From an uncultured Gammaproteobacteria bacterium (GTDB lineage: Bacteria; Pseudomonadota; Gammaproteobacteria; Pseudomonadales; Pseudohongiellaceae): a stretch of 64,000 bases of DNA. Position numbers and translations under genes: made by a program. Below, piece by piece: positions 42,045-52,637 of the stretch (the stretch's first letter is position 1; each line of letters starts with the position of its first letter). The DNA lies in NCBI GenBank assembly GCA_913048385.1, contig CAJWVZ010000002.1, forward strand, positions 124,001 to 188,000, read 5' to 3'. The notes under the pieces were generated by a model. It was not told where the DNA came from. It worked only from the letters and a program-made list of their open reading frames with translations, and searched no databases.

Positions 42045-42914
42045 ATGAATGAGATTTCTTTCACAAAAATGCACGGCCTTGGAAATGATTTCGTAATCAT
42101 CAATGCAATTACTCAGCCCGTTTCATTGGCCAAGAAACAAATTCAATTTTTAGCCGATCGAAATTTCGGAATCGGCTTTGACCAACTTCTACTTATAAAA
42201 AAACCACAATCCTCTTCGGTTGACTTCCTATATCAGATATTTAATGCGGACGGTGAAGAAGCTGACCATTGCGGCAACGGCGCTAGATGCCTGGGAAAGT
42301 TTGTCTTCGATAGAAATCTTACAAAAAAACCTGTGATAACTGTTGAGACTAAAAATCGTAAGATGCGTATAACGCGGAATCCAGACAACTTAATCAGCGT
42401 CGATATGGGCACACCAAATTTTTCTCCGCACGAACTTGGTTTCAAGGCCGCCGAACAATTAGTAACGTACCATAGAAATCTAGAACTACAGAACAAGTCT
42501 GATCTTAAGATTTCGTTCAGCGCAATTTCTATGGGTAACCCCCACGCAGTAATTCTTGTTGAATCACTAGACACTGAAGATGTGGAAGGGATCGGCAAAG
42601 CGCTCTCCAAGCACGCAGATTTTACCCGACAAGTTAACGTTGGTTTTTTACAACCAATTTCAAAAACCGCAGCTAATTTGCGGGTATTTGAGCGAGGGGT
42701 CGGCGAGACTCTCGCATGCGGAACAGGAGCCTGCGCCGCGATGGTCGCTGGGCGCATATTAGGAATATTTTGTGAAGAGGTCGTACTCCAACTAAATGGC
42801 GGCCCCCTAAAAGTGCTATGGAAAGGTAGGTCTCACGCTGACCAAGATAACGTCGTAATGACGGGCGGTGCAACTGAGGTGTTTACCGGTTCAATTGATA
42901 TTCCTAATTTTTAA
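42045..42914 (+). CDS. dapF: Diaminopimelate epimerase
   Basis: FTKMHGLGNDFVIIN, ADHCGNGARCLGKF, ERGVGETLACGTGACAAMVAG. Confidence 0.97.
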   Translation: MNEISFTKMHGLGNDFVIINAITQPVSLAKKQIQFLADRNFGIGFDQLLLIKKPQSSSVDFLYQIFNADGEEADHCGNGARCLGKFVFDRNLTKKPVITVETKNRKMRITRNPDNLISVDMGTPNFSPHELGFKAAEQLVTYHRNLELQNKSDLKISFSAISMGNPHAVILVESLDTEDVEGIGKALSKHADFTRQVNVGFLQPISKTAANLRVFERGVGETLACGTGACAAMVAGRILGIFCEEVVLQLNGGPLKVLWKGRSHADQDNVVMTGGATEVFTGSIDIPNF

Positions 42915-42932
42915 AAAGGATGTAACAGCATA

Positions 42933-43691
42933 ATGACAAAAAAATTAACCGCAGAGCAGCGAGCGTTGGGCTCCCATGAAGTACTTTCATACCTGAGAAC
43001 AAACCCAAACTTCTTTATTGAGAATGAAGAAATCTTAAGGGTTGTAAATCTACCACATCAATCCGGCCAAGCTATTTCACTGGTTGAGCGACAAATCAGT
43101 GTTTTACGAAATTACTCAAAAACCGCTGATGAAAGATTCAGCGAATTGATAACTAATGCCACAAATAATGACCAACTCTTCCAAGTAATAAGGAGTTTGG
43201 TTTTGCAAATTTTACAATCGGATCGTATTTCATTAATCCCGAAACTGGTAGAATCTCAGTTTGAGGATATCGAAAATATTGATGCCTGCAGCGTTATTCT
43301 AACGAATTTTTCATTGAAAAGTTCGAATGACAACTTACGAGTAGTATCCAATGATAGTCTTAAAGCTAATTTTTCAGATATTTTCAGACTTAAAAAAACA
43401 TTTTGCGGCGCAATAACACATAAAAAAAAGACATATCTATTTGATGAAACAAACTTAAGCGAAAACTTAAGTAAAAATGATATTCAGAAAGCAAAAAGTA
43501 AATCAAATGACGCTATAGTTAAGAAAATTCAATCTACCGCAATTTGCCCAATAATCCATAATAATGAAATCCTTGGTTTAATTGCATGCGGTAGCAAAGC
43601 TGAAAATCACTTTAGCCCAACACAAGAAACTATTTTTATTGATTTCATTGGCGAGGTAATTGGTGCGGTGTTGACAAAAAATCCAGCCTAA
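42933..43691 (+). CDS. DUF484 family protein
   Basis: VLSYLRTNPNFFIENEEILRVVNLPHQSGQAISLVERQISVLR; GAF-like C-terminus; downstream of dapF. Confidence 0.88.
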   Translation: MTKKLTAEQRALGSHEVLSYLRTNPNFFIENEEILRVVNLPHQSGQAISLVERQISVLRNYSKTADERFSELITNATNNDQLFQVIRSLVLQILQSDRISLIPKLVESQFEDIENIDACSVILTNFSLKSSNDNLRVVSNDSLKANFSDIFRLKKTFCGAITHKKKTYLFDETNLSENLSKNDIQKAKSKSNDAIVKKIQSTAICPIIHNNEILGLIACGSKAENHFSPTQETIFIDFIGEVIGAVLTKNPA

Positions 43692-44647
43692 CCAATGTTA
43701 ATTCTTCGTAATAGCCTATAAATAAGGTATTGCATCAGGCCACTATTTGTCTTCATCCAGGATGATAGCCTTAACACTACTCGAAGTCTTTGAGTCAATT
43801 CATTATTATATCGTTGCTGAAATACCTTTGATTGCTCAGCTACCGAGTATAAATGAGTGCTTATCTCAACGCTTCTTAGAAGAAATAAAATTTCCATAAC
43901 CTTATTAAATTGACTTCTTTTCTGGGAAGGTTTTTTTTTCGCTCCAATTGTATTCACTGCATGTTGACGATACTTTACTAGAGCTTCATCAACAAACCCG
44001 ATTTTCCCAAACGCGGACGCGACAATGGCGATCCACCAATCATGCATGAGGGCATCTCCGGGTATCGGCATAGCAAGCTCAGCTAAGGCCGGATTAAACA
44101 TAGCTGTACACCCAGTAACTAAATTACTAGTGAGCAGACCGGAAAAGTTATTTTTCGAAATTTCCAGTCCTTGGTAACTAATAAGTGAACTCGAAATTCG
44201 TTCTGCTTTCTCGTTAACAACTTCAAGATCACTATGTATCAAAACAGGAAGACTTTTTTTTGTTTTGGACTCCGATTCTATAGAGATCATGGACCCTAGC
44301 TGCTTTTCTAACTTTTTCGAATCCCATATATCGTCTTGATCACAGAATGCAAAATAATCAATCTTAAACTCAATCTGAAAATTAATTCCATAAGTAAGTA
44401 AAAAAGAAAAGTTACCACTTGCTCCAAGAGTGCCTTGCTCTGCATCTACAACTTTTATCTTATCTGGGTAATTGTCTTCATAGCTTCTTAGAATACTACA
44501 AGTTCGATCTGTTGACCGATCATCACGGATAAGTATCAAAATATTCTTATGTGTTTGATTCAGCAAAGAATCCAATTGAGCACCAAGAAAGGTTTCACCG
44601 TTAAATGTGGCGACCAAAATTCCGATTTTTTTATTAGCGTTTTGCAT
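43688..44647 (-). CDS. Glycosyltransferase family 2
   Basis: KIGILVATFNGETFLGAQLDSLLNQTHKNILILIRDDRSTDRT, FAFCDQDDIWDSKKLEKQL. Confidence 0.9.
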   Translation of the reverse strand: MQNANKKIGILVATFNGETFLGAQLDSLLNQTHKNILILIRDDRSTDRTCSILRSYEDNYPDKIKVVDAEQGTLGASGNFSFLLTYGINFQIEFKIDYFAFCDQDDIWDSKKLEKQLGSMISIESESKTKKSLPVLIHSDLEVVNEKAERISSSLISYQGLEISKNNFSGLLTSNLVTGCTAMFNPALAELAMPIPGDALMHDWWIAIVASAFGKIGFVDEALVKYRQHAVNTIGAKKKPSQKRSQFNKVMEILFLLRSVEISTHLYSVAEQSKVFQQRYNNELTQRLRVVLRLSSWMKTNSGLMQYLIYRLLRRINIG

Positions 44648-44649
44648 AA

Positions 44650-45576
44650 TTAATTAAGCGCCTTTACACCCTTCAGGCCGCAAATAATGTTCTTCCCATA
44701 CGCAACTCGGTTTGAAGAAAACACGAGTAAAAAAGCGATTTTCAATAAGAATCGACAAATATCCCTAATCTTCCACCCAAAAGGCGCGTAATTCATTGTC
44801 CACAAATGCACTCGATTTCGACTAGAGTAATAAATTCGGTCTGGATTATGATGAACCATTATTCCAGACAATACTAAAAAAGAATTAATTTGTTCACCGA
44901 TAGCGTGGTAGAGGACGGCAGAATCTGTGCCAACAATCTTAAACCCTTGTCTCCGGGCGCGAAAACACCATTCAAGATCGATATTATCGATAAAGTAGGA
45001 CTCTTTCATCAGTCCAATTTCTGAAAGGTGCCCCAATCTTAACGCCGTGCCCGAGGTGATTATAAAGTCAGCATGAAAGTGCTTCTGAAATTTATCAAAA
45101 TTTTTGTTATCCACTCTGAAGAAACCATTGAAATTTTTGAACCTCGCTCGCTTCAAGTTTTGCGGGTTTACAATCCTAGGTCCCAAAGCAGCAATTTTTT
45201 GCTGTTGACTGTTCTCAATTTCTAAATAAGCATCGAGCATATTTTCAAAAAAAAGATCTTCCGGCTTGCTGTCTTGATCAAATAAAAACGCAAATTCATA
45301 GCCATTTTCTATGCACCATTTCAGCCCGAAATTGAGCGCAGAAGCCAAGCCCGCATTGCTCGAGCGACTAATAAACAGCTTGCATCGAGATAGACTATTA
45401 ACGCTTGAGCTAAATTCGCTAAGGTTAAAGCTGTTATTATCAATTAAAATAAAATCAGTACTAGCGTCAATTTGGCTCACTAACGTTAGAAGCATCTCAA
45501 GGTTCGGATTATATGTGACCACGATGGAGCAACTTGGCGCGCGCATTTTTAATTGATTCTCACTCAGCTTCATCAT
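44650..45576 (-). CDS. Glycosyltransferase family 2, rhamnosyltransferase-like
   Basis: SIVVTYNPNLEMLLTLVSQI...FILIDNNS, NAGLASALNFGLKW, FLFDQDSKP, FIDNIDLEWCFRARRQGFKI. Confidence 0.87.
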   Translation of the reverse strand: MMKLSENQLKMRAPSCSIVVTYNPNLEMLLTLVSQIDASTDFILIDNNSFNLSEFSSSVNSLSRCKLFISRSSNAGLASALNFGLKWCIENGYEFAFLFDQDSKPEDLFFENMLDAYLEIENSQQQKIAALGPRIVNPQNLKRARFKNFNGFFRVDNKNFDKFQKHFHADFIITSGTALRLGHLSEIGLMKESYFIDNIDLEWCFRARRQGFKIVGTDSAVLYHAIGEQINSFLVLSGIMVHHNPDRIYYSSRNRVHLWTMNYAPFGWKIRDICRFLLKIAFLLVFSSNRVAYGKNIICGLKGVKALN

Positions 45577-45813
45577 TTTGTTAATCCTGCTGCAATGGAA
45601 CAGATGTCGCAGTATCTTTGAGGCTACCTAATAAAATACCTAAAGCCCCAAAAGCTTAGAACCCTAGCAAGAAACTTACTAGATTAGCCGTTATCATTCT
45701 ACATTGAAAATTGAGCGATTGACGTTCATCATAGTCATCACTGAGCAATCTGCAGATTTTGTTGCCGGTTAACTTTTTAAAATTTATCTTTATTCTAGAT
45801 TTGGGAGAGCTGT

Positions 45814-46767
45814 GTGAACATTAAGCTTGGTGTCGTTATGGATCCAATCGAGAATATTAATCCGATTAAGGATAGCACACTAGCTATGCTTTTAGCGGCC
45901 CAAACTCGAGGCTGGTCTCTTTATTATATGCTCCCAGAGAGCCTGTGTTTTTCTGAAGGTACCGTAAAAGCAACGTCAACGGAACTGCGAGTCTACGATG
46001 ATGATAAGAAGTGGTTTGAATTTGGGATTACGAAGGATCAGGCGACTAAGGATCTCGACGCCATAATTATGCGCAAAGACCCACCGTTTGATATGGATTT
46101 TATCTATGCGACTTATCTCTTGGAAGAAGCCGCGCGTCAGGGAACGGTTGTTTTAAATGACCCTAAAAGCATTAGAGACTGCAATGAAAAACTTTTTACC
46201 CTCCAGTTCACTGAATGTTGTCCTCCTCTTATTGTCACTGCCTCTCACAAGCGAATTAGAGATTTTTTTGAGGAGCACGAGGATATAATTCTTAAACCAC
46301 TTGACGGCATGGGAGGCGCATCAATATTTCGTGTAAAGCACAATGACCCAAATTTTAACGTCATAGTTGAAACTTTAACCTCTTTTGGCCAGCGCCAAAT
46401 TATGGCGCAACGCTTCATACCTGAAATCAAGGATGGTGACAAAAGAATTCTTCTAATCAACGGAGAGCCAGTTTCCTATGGACTGTCAAGAATTCCATCT
46501 TCTGGAGAAACCCGGGGGAATCTTGCTGCTGGCGGGCGAGGTGTCGTTGAAAAGTTGTCTGATCGTGATAAATGGATTTGCTCCAAAATCGGGCCCACCT
46601 TAAAAGAGAAAGGTTTAGCGTTTGTCGGACTAGACGTAATTGGGGATTATCTCACTGAAATCAATGTGACAAGTCCCACGTGTATAAGAGAAATTGATAA
46701 ATTTTGTGATTTGAATATTGGCGACGACTTTATGGAATGCGTCTTGACTAAAATAGAGTCTGCGTAA
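45814..46767 (+). CDS. gshB: Glutathione synthetase
   Basis: LGVVMDPIENINPIKDSTLAMLLAAQTRGW, MRKDPPFDMDFIYATYLLE, LKPLDGMGGASIFRV, EINVTSPTCIREID. GTG start. Confidence 0.97.
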   Translation: MNIKLGVVMDPIENINPIKDSTLAMLLAAQTRGWSLYYMLPESLCFSEGTVKATSTELRVYDDDKKWFEFGITKDQATKDLDAIIMRKDPPFDMDFIYATYLLEEAARQGTVVLNDPKSIRDCNEKLFTLQFTECCPPLIVTASHKRIRDFFEEHEDIILKPLDGMGGASIFRVKHNDPNFNVIVETLTSFGQRQIMAQRFIPEIKDGDKRILLINGEPVSYGLSRIPSSGETRGNLAAGGRGVVEKLSDRDKWICSKIGPTLKEKGLAFVGLDVIGDYLTEINVTSPTCIREIDKFCDLNIGDDFMECVLTKIESA

Positions 46768-46789
46768 TCAAAGAGCGTCATGGGGAATT

Positions 46790-47359
46790 ATGATGTGTGC
46801 TCAATCGTTACAGAATCACTTTCTTGTAAGCTTGCCTTGTCATACAGATCGTTATTTTCAGAGATCGATTACGTATATATTCCGTCATGACGCTGATGGC
46901 GCAGCAGGCATAGTCGTAAATAAGCCATTGCACAAGAGATTTTGCGACGTCTTCAAGGATTCAAATTTTAAAACCGAAAAGAAAGCTCTAACTCTGAGGA
47001 ATAAAACAATGCTTTTAGGAGGACCACTTTATGAAAACAACGGATTTATTTTGCATGATGAGTCATATCAAGGTCCATCATCTCTTGAAATAAACGAAGA
47101 AATTTTTCTAACGACGAAATTTGAAATTTTTCATGCGATTGATCAAGGAGATGGCCCTACAGATTACTTGATAGCTTTAGGGTGTGCAGGATGGTCGTCC
47201 GGTCAATTAGAGAGCGAGCTTGCGGCGAATGTTTGGCTTACTATCCCTGCCGAAAAAAAGACGCTTTTCGAAGAACCTTATGAGCCAAAATTTGACTCAA
47301 TTATTAGTAACCTAAATTTTGATCTAGGAAGTTATGCCCCACACGTTGGACACTCATAG
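46790..47359 (+). CDS. YqgE/AlgH family protein
   Basis: LQNHFLVSLPCHTDRYFQRSITYIFRHDADGAAGIVVNKPL, LALGCAGWSSGQLESEL; between gshB and ruvX. Confidence 0.93.
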   Translation: MMCAQSLQNHFLVSLPCHTDRYFQRSITYIFRHDADGAAGIVVNKPLHKRFCDVFKDSNFKTEKKALTLRNKTMLLGGPLYENNGFILHDESYQGPSSLEINEEIFLTTKFEIFHAIDQGDGPTDYLIALGCAGWSSGQLESELAANVWLTIPAEKKTLFEEPYEPKFDSIISNLNFDLGSYAPHVGHS

Positions 47360-47857
47360 ATGCGCTCAGCGAATGAAATATACACTGTGAAAAAAATACA
47401 TCTTGACGAATTGGAAGCCATACCGTTTTTTGAGGGAGCGATTAGTGCTCTAGCTTTTGATTATGGATTAAAAAAAATTGGCGTAGCATATGGACAGAGT
47501 ATCACTGGTAGAGCGAAGGAAGTTGATGTATTGAAGGCTCGGGACGGCATGCCAGAATGGAACGATGTAGCTGAAATTATTAATGATTGGAAACCAAATT
47601 TCTTAGTGGTTGGGCTACCTTATAATCTTGACGGTTCTAATAGCGAGCTTCTTTCACGAGCAGTAACGTTTGCCCACCGCTTAAACGGCCGGTTTAATCT
47701 ACCTTGCTATGGATCGGATGAGAGGTTGTCGAGCGCAGACGCACGAATCCAGCAAAAAGGCAAACTCAATATCAGAAAGAAAAATAAAAAAGTACTTATT
47801 GATGATGTGGCAGCAGCAATAATATTAGAAGATTGGTTGAAGAAAATAATAAAATAG
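47360..47857 (+). CDS. ruvX: Putative pre-16S rRNA nuclease / Holliday junction resolvase (YqgF/RuvX)
   Basis: ALAFDYGLKKIGVAYGQSITGRAKEVDVL, LVVGLPYNLDGS, YGSDERLSSADA, DDVAAAIILEDWL. Confidence 0.93.
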   Translation: MRSANEIYTVKKIHLDELEAIPFFEGAISALAFDYGLKKIGVAYGQSITGRAKEVDVLKARDGMPEWNDVAEIINDWKPNFLVVGLPYNLDGSNSELLSRAVTFAHRLNGRFNLPCYGSDERLSSADARIQQKGKLNIRKKNKKVLIDDVAAAIILEDWLKKIIK

Positions 47858-47929
47858 CAGTCCTTTGCTAATAGTTGGTTATTGCGAAAAAATTTGCATT
47901 CCAGTCAGTTAATTAAAACAGGATTAATC

Positions 47930-48628
47930 GTGAGTAATTTAATGTTACAAAAAAACATAGAATCTCTATTGGAGCAACTAAGAAAATACGAGCAGCGATA
48001 CAGAAGAAAAGAGTTTTCCGTAAGTCTTCTTGCCGTCTCCAAGAGGCAATCGATCCATTGTATCCAAAATGCCTTTGAAAACGGCCTAACTCACTTTGGA
48101 GAAAGTTATGCGAGCGAAGCTATAGAGAAAATTGACGGACTAAGAGACTACCCCATTACCTGGCATTTCATCGGGCCTATACAAGCAAACAAGACTCGAT
48201 TATTAGCAGAAAATTTTGATTGGATTCAGAGTGTTGACAGAGAAAAGATAGCGCATAGGCTTAATGACCAGCGCCCGATCGAGAAAAAACCAATCAACAT
48301 TTGCGTACAAGTAAAAATATCCGATGAGTCTAACAAGGCTGGCATCTCAATGTCGCAACTCCATCCGCTATGCGTTCTGGTAGATTCATTACCACGACTC
48401 CGACTACGCGGACTAATGGCAATTCCCGCACCAAAAACTGACCTCAGGGCCCAACAGTCAGTTTATAAACCTCTCAAAGAAACGTTTAACCAGTTGAAAT
48501 CCGAGTTTTTAACATTAGATACCCTCTCGATTGGTATGAGTGCCGATTTCGAAGCCGCAATTGCACAAAATTCTACTCTCGTGCGGATAGGCACTTCACT
48601 CTTTGGCAAAAGATCAGAGTCTGTGTAA
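47930..48628 (+). CDS. YggS family PLP homeostasis protein
   Basis: LLAVSKRQSIHCIQNAFENGLTHFGESYASEAIEKI, WHFIGPIQANKTRLLAENFDWIQSVDR, LSIGMSADFEAAIAQNSTLVRIGTSLFGKR. Likely GTG start at 47930. Confidence 0.93.
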   Translation: MSNLMLQKNIESLLEQLRKYEQRYRRKEFSVSLLAVSKRQSIHCIQNAFENGLTHFGESYASEAIEKIDGLRDYPITWHFIGPIQANKTRLLAENFDWIQSVDREKIAHRLNDQRPIEKKPINICVQVKISDESNKAGISMSQLHPLCVLVDSLPRLRLRGLMAIPAPKTDLRAQQSVYKPLKETFNQLKSEFLTLDTLSIGMSADFEAAIAQNSTLVRIGTSLFGKRSESV

Positions 48629-48725
48629 GAACTGATTATTTTCAAACTTACAACGGAACCAAAAAAAGAAGAGTCATTTGCGTACATTATCGTTAAAACG
48701 TTAAGATCTATCACGGGGGTTTTAA

Positions 48726-49541
48726 TTGAATAAGCAAATTATCGGATTCATTGGTACGGGCAACATGGCGGAAAGTATGATTCGTGGCCTTACTACCAAA
48801 GAGTTTAATTCGAGGATGTTATGGGCAACCGATATCGACGAGGCAAGACTCGCGTATATTGCTGAGAATTACGATGTAGTGCCTAAAAGTTTGGAAACCA
48901 TCGCTAAAGGGGCTGACGTTATAATCCTAGCGGTCAAACCACAAAGCATTGAACTCGTTTTAACCAATCTTGCAGACCATATTCGTCAAGACAAACAACT
49001 GATTATTTCAATAGCAGCAGGTATTACAACATCTGAAATTGAGAGGCACTGCGGGACTACTCTAAGCTTAGTCCGCTGCATGCCCAATACTCCAGCTATG
49101 ATTGGATTTGGAGCGACAGGCCTATTTGCAAACAAGCGAGTAAGCATCAATCAACGACAGGAAGCTGACTCTATTCTTAAAACACTGGGTATAAATGCTT
49201 GGGTAGACAATGAGGATAAAATTGACGTCATAACAGCCATTTCTGGCAGTGGGCCTGCTTATTTTTTCTTGTTTATAGAAGCGTTACAAGATATATCAAC
49301 CGAGTTAGGCCTTGATGACAATCTTTCAAAAAAGCTCGTTAATCAAACTGCGATGGGGGCTGCTCATCTTGCTCAAACGCAAGTTGATGACATTGCTGGC
49401 CTTCGTCAAAAGGTTACATCTCCGGGCGGAACTACCGAAGCCGCTATAAAAGTTTTTGAGTCTGGCGGTTTTAAAAAATTAGTTAAAGAAGCCGCCTTAG
49501 CGGCACATAAGCGATCAGTCAACATTGCCAAAAATAAATAA
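48726..49541 (+). CDS. proC: Pyrroline-5-carboxylate reductase
   Basis: IIGFIGTGNMAESMIRGL, VILAVKPQSIELVL, VRCMPNTPAMIGFGATG, SGSGPAYFFLFIEAL, KVTSPGGTTEAAIKVFE. Confidence 0.97.
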   Translation: MNKQIIGFIGTGNMAESMIRGLTTKEFNSRMLWATDIDEARLAYIAENYDVVPKSLETIAKGADVIILAVKPQSIELVLTNLADHIRQDKQLIISIAAGITTSEIERHCGTTLSLVRCMPNTPAMIGFGATGLFANKRVSINQRQEADSILKTLGINAWVDNEDKIDVITAISGSGPAYFFLFIEALQDISTELGLDDNLSKKLVNQTAMGAAHLAQTQVDDIAGLRQKVTSPGGTTEAAIKVFESGGFKKLVKEAALAAHKRSVNIAKNK

Positions 49542-49579
49542 ACACTTTAATAGAAGAAAAACGCCGTAAGAGAGGGATC

Positions 49580-50176
49580 ATGGATTTTTTTAGTAATTCC
49601 GCAACCTTAGTTATAAGTACGTTGGGGGGACTCTATTTAGGCGCTATCCTACTTCGCCTCTTATTACAGATTGCGCGCGCAGATTTTTATAATCCACTAT
49701 CACAAGCAGTAGTTCAAGTAACAGACCCATTAATAAGGCCGCTGAGAGGATTTATACCCAGCTATAAAAACATAGATCTTGCATGTGTGGTTCTAGCAAT
49801 TTGCATCCATGCTCTAGCTATTTGTGCTCTTATTTTAAGCTACGGAAGCCAAATACCATCCGCAGGCTTAGTACTCACTTGGGCACTCGTTGGAACGATA
49901 CTGGTTGTAATTAAAATATACTACTACGCGATATTGGCTTCGATCATTATGTCATTTGTAATGATGTTTTCAGGATCTATGAACCCCCATCCTATGTTAC
50001 TTTTAATATGGCAACTCACAGAACCGATCATGGCACCGGTCAGACAGGTTATTCCACCATTGGGAGGATTAGATCTTTCGCCAATCTTAATATTTTTAAT
50101 AATTCGATTACTACAGGACTTTTTTATAGGCGCTTTTGATCTTGGCAGATATTCTGCAGTAATTCTTGGATTATAA
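49580..50176 (+). CDS. YggT family membrane protein
   Basis: LRLLLQIARADFYNPLSQAVVQVTDPLIRPLRGFIPSYKNIDLACV, duplicated YggT repeats, after proC. Confidence 0.92.
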   Translation: MDFFSNSATLVISTLGGLYLGAILLRLLLQIARADFYNPLSQAVVQVTDPLIRPLRGFIPSYKNIDLACVVLAICIHALAICALILSYGSQIPSAGLVLTWALVGTILVVIKIYYYAILASIIMSFVMMFSGSMNPHPMLLLIWQLTEPIMAPVRQVIPPLGGLDLSPILIFLIIRLLQDFFIGAFDLGRYSAVILGL

Positions 50177-50241
50177 CTATACTTACGTCGGAAAAAATCT
50201 TACAAACCACCATTTATATATGAGAAAAGAAATTATAAAAA

Positions 50242-51441
50242 ATGGCACATAGCCCCGCTACCTCTGTTGGCATAGTTACACCTCAGGTTTTTCATTTTAA
50301 AGACCCTTTGATTCTGCGCAGTGGCAAAGTCATTCCTAATTACGACTTGATAACTGAGTCATATGGGGAACTCAACAAAAAAAGAGATAACGCCATCCTG
50401 GTATGTCATGCGCTAAGTGGCGATCATCATGCGGCCGGTTTTCATTCGGAAACCGACCGGAAACCGGGTTGGTGGGATAGCGCAATTGGCCCTGGGAAAG
50501 CGATTGATACCAATTTATTTTATGTTATCGCTGTAAACAATCTCGGAGGTTGCGGTGGGAGTACTGGGCCAACCTCTATCAATCCTATAAACGGGAAGCC
50601 TTTTGGACCTGATTTCCCTGTTATTACCGTCGCTGACTGGGTTGAATCGCAAAAAAGGTTAATGGGAATTCTCTCAATTAAACAATGGGCTGCAGTTATT
50701 GGCGGCAGCTTGGGAGGCATGCAAGTCCAACACTGGGCGATTGAGCATCCAAAAAAACTCAAAGCTGCCATTTGCATTGCTTCAGCTGCCAAGCTGTCTG
50801 CTCAAAATATCGCGTTCAACGAAGTTGCTCGACACTCTATCACCAAAGACCCAAACTTCTATGAGGGCCGGTATTTAGAGCATGATTCACGACCTAAGCA
50901 GGGGTTAATGTTGGCTCGGATGATCGGTCATATTACTTATCTCTCTGATTCGGCCATGCGTCTAAAATTCGGTAACGAATTTGCAGACGATCAATTAAAA
51001 TTAGAAAAAAATGTTGGAAGAAACCTTAAATCTGGAGGGCTAAGCTACGGACTGGATGTAGATTTTGAGGTAGAAAGTTATCTGCACTATCAGGGCGAAC
51101 GCTTTTCAAATAATTTTGATGCCAACACTTACCTCCTTATGACGAAGGCTTTAGACTATTTCGATCCGTCAACTGACTTTGATAACGATTTAAGCAAGGC
51201 GTTTGCCAATGCCTCCTGTAAATTTTTGTTGATATCGTTTAGCACAGATTGGCGCTTTCCGCCCGAACGATCGCGAGAACTAGTCGAAATTTTGTTATCG
51301 GCATCCTGTAATGTCAGTTACCTGGAAATCGAAGCAGACGAAGGGCATGACGCATTCCTAATGCCTATCCCCAAATATATGGAAGCGCTCAGGGCATTCT
51401 TGAGTAATATTTTTGTAGAGTTAAAAACTAATGCGTCCTGA
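50242..51441 (+). CDS. metX: Homoserine O-acyltransferase (MetX)
   Basis: [68 protein letters not shown]. Confidence 0.95.
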   Translation: MAHSPATSVGIVTPQVFHFKDPLILRSGKVIPNYDLITESYGELNKKRDNAILVCHALSGDHHAAGFHSETDRKPGWWDSAIGPGKAIDTNLFYVIAVNNLGGCGGSTGPTSINPINGKPFGPDFPVITVADWVESQKRLMGILSIKQWAAVIGGSLGGMQVQHWAIEHPKKLKAAICIASAAKLSAQNIAFNEVARHSITKDPNFYEGRYLEHDSRPKQGLMLARMIGHITYLSDSAMRLKFGNEFADDQLKLEKNVGRNLKSGGLSYGLDVDFEVESYLHYQGERFSNNFDANTYLLMTKALDYFDPSTDFDNDLSKAFANASCKFLLISFSTDWRFPPERSRELVEILLSASCNVSYLEIEADEGHDAFLMPIPKYMEALRAFLSNIFVELKTNAS

Positions 51442-52024
51442 TCTAAAAATTATTACAAGCTGGATAAAAGAGAATGAACGGGTTCTGGATCTGGGATGTG
51501 GCAGCGGCCACTTATTAAAAAAACTTCAGATAGAGCGAAATACATATGGGATTGGTCTTGAAAAGAATCTTAAAAAGATCCAATCGTGTCTCGAAATAGG
51601 TGTCAATGTGATTAACCAGGACCTAGATTCTGGCTTAGAGAACTTCAAAGCAAATAGCTTTGATACGGTCCTTCTTGCTCAGACACTTCAAGCGTTAAGT
51701 CAACCCGACAAGTTAATAGAAGATATGCTGAGAGTTGGAGAGAGGGGAATTATAACATTCCCCAATTTTGGTAACTGGAAGAGTAGGCTTTATCTTTTTT
51801 TCCGAGGAAGGATGCCAATATCTAAGTTTATGCCTCACAATTGGTACGATACTCCCAATATTCATTTTTGCACCGTAAAAGATTTTGATTTAATGTGCGT
51901 CGAAAAAAAAATTACGGTTCTCAATAAAACAGTTGTCAATTTAGAACACCAAGGCAGCTTAGCTATAAAACTTTTCCCAAATTTACTTGGAGAAATTGCG
52001 ATCTATCACATTACAAAGTCGTAA
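51431..52024 (+). CDS. metW: Methionine biosynthesis protein MetW
   Basis: [84 protein letters not shown]; overlaps metX by 11 nt. Confidence 0.94.
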   Translation: MRPDLKIITSWIKENERVLDLGCGSGHLLKKLQIERNTYGIGLEKNLKKIQSCLEIGVNVINQDLDSGLENFKANSFDTVLLAQTLQALSQPDKLIEDMLRVGERGIITFPNFGNWKSRLYLFFRGRMPISKFMPHNWYDTPNIHFCTVKDFDLMCVEKKITVLNKTVVNLEHQGSLAIKLFPNLLGEIAIYHITKS

Positions 52025-52034
52025 AATTCAAATC

Positions 52035-52637
52035 ATGAAAAAAATCGTATTAGCTTCAAGTAACAAAGGTAAACTTCGGGAAATTCAGGCAGTAATTCTT
52101 GACCCATCAATTGAGCTCCTTTATCAAACGGACCTCGGCGTCAAGGACGCTAAGGAAACAGGTCAAACCTTTGTCGAAAACGCAATTATAAAAGCACGAA
52201 ACGCCTGTGCAATTACTGGATTGCCATCAATTGCGGATGATTCAGGCCTCGAAGTCGATGCTTTAGGTGGCCAACCAGGAATTTTTTCAGCGCGATACTC
52301 ATCCGTTTCAGGATCTGAAGCCGATGAAGCAAACAATCAGAAACTACTGAGTGAATTATCGGATGTACCGATAAGCGAAAGAACCGCGCGATTTTATTGT
52401 GCGATCGCATACTTGCGATTTACTGCCGACCCAACCCCACTGATTTGCTTAGGATCCTGGGAAGGCTCTATCCTTCGGGAACCAGTCGGAGAAAACGGAT
52501 TTGGATACGATCCTCTTTTCTACGTCAGTACACACAAATGCTCGTCGGCGGAACTTCTGCCAGAGGTAAAAAATTCAATAAGTCATCGTGCACTTGCTCT
52601 CAGGAGGCTCCAAAAACTTTGGCCTACCCGCCGCTAA
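52035..52637 (+). CDS. rdgB: XTP/dITP diphosphatase (non-canonical purine NTP pyrophosphatase)
   Basis: MKKIVLASSNKGKLREIQAVI, TFVENAIIKARNACAITGLPSIADDSGLEVDALGGQPGIFSARYS, GFGYDPLFY. Likely ATG start at 52035. Confidence 0.95.
   Translation: MKKIVLASSNKGKLREIQAVILDPSIELLYQTDLGVKDAKETGQTFVENAIIKARNACAITGLPSIADDSGLEVDALGGQPGIFSARYSSVSGSEADEANNQKLLSELSDVPISERTARFYCAIAYLRFTADPTPLICLGSWEGSILREPVGENGFGYDPLFYVSTHKCSSAELLPEVKNSISHRALALRRLQKLWPTRR

Noticed and set aside
42233-42757. 174-aa minus-strand ORF
   Set aside because: Antisense to dapF, which has full catalytic motifs.
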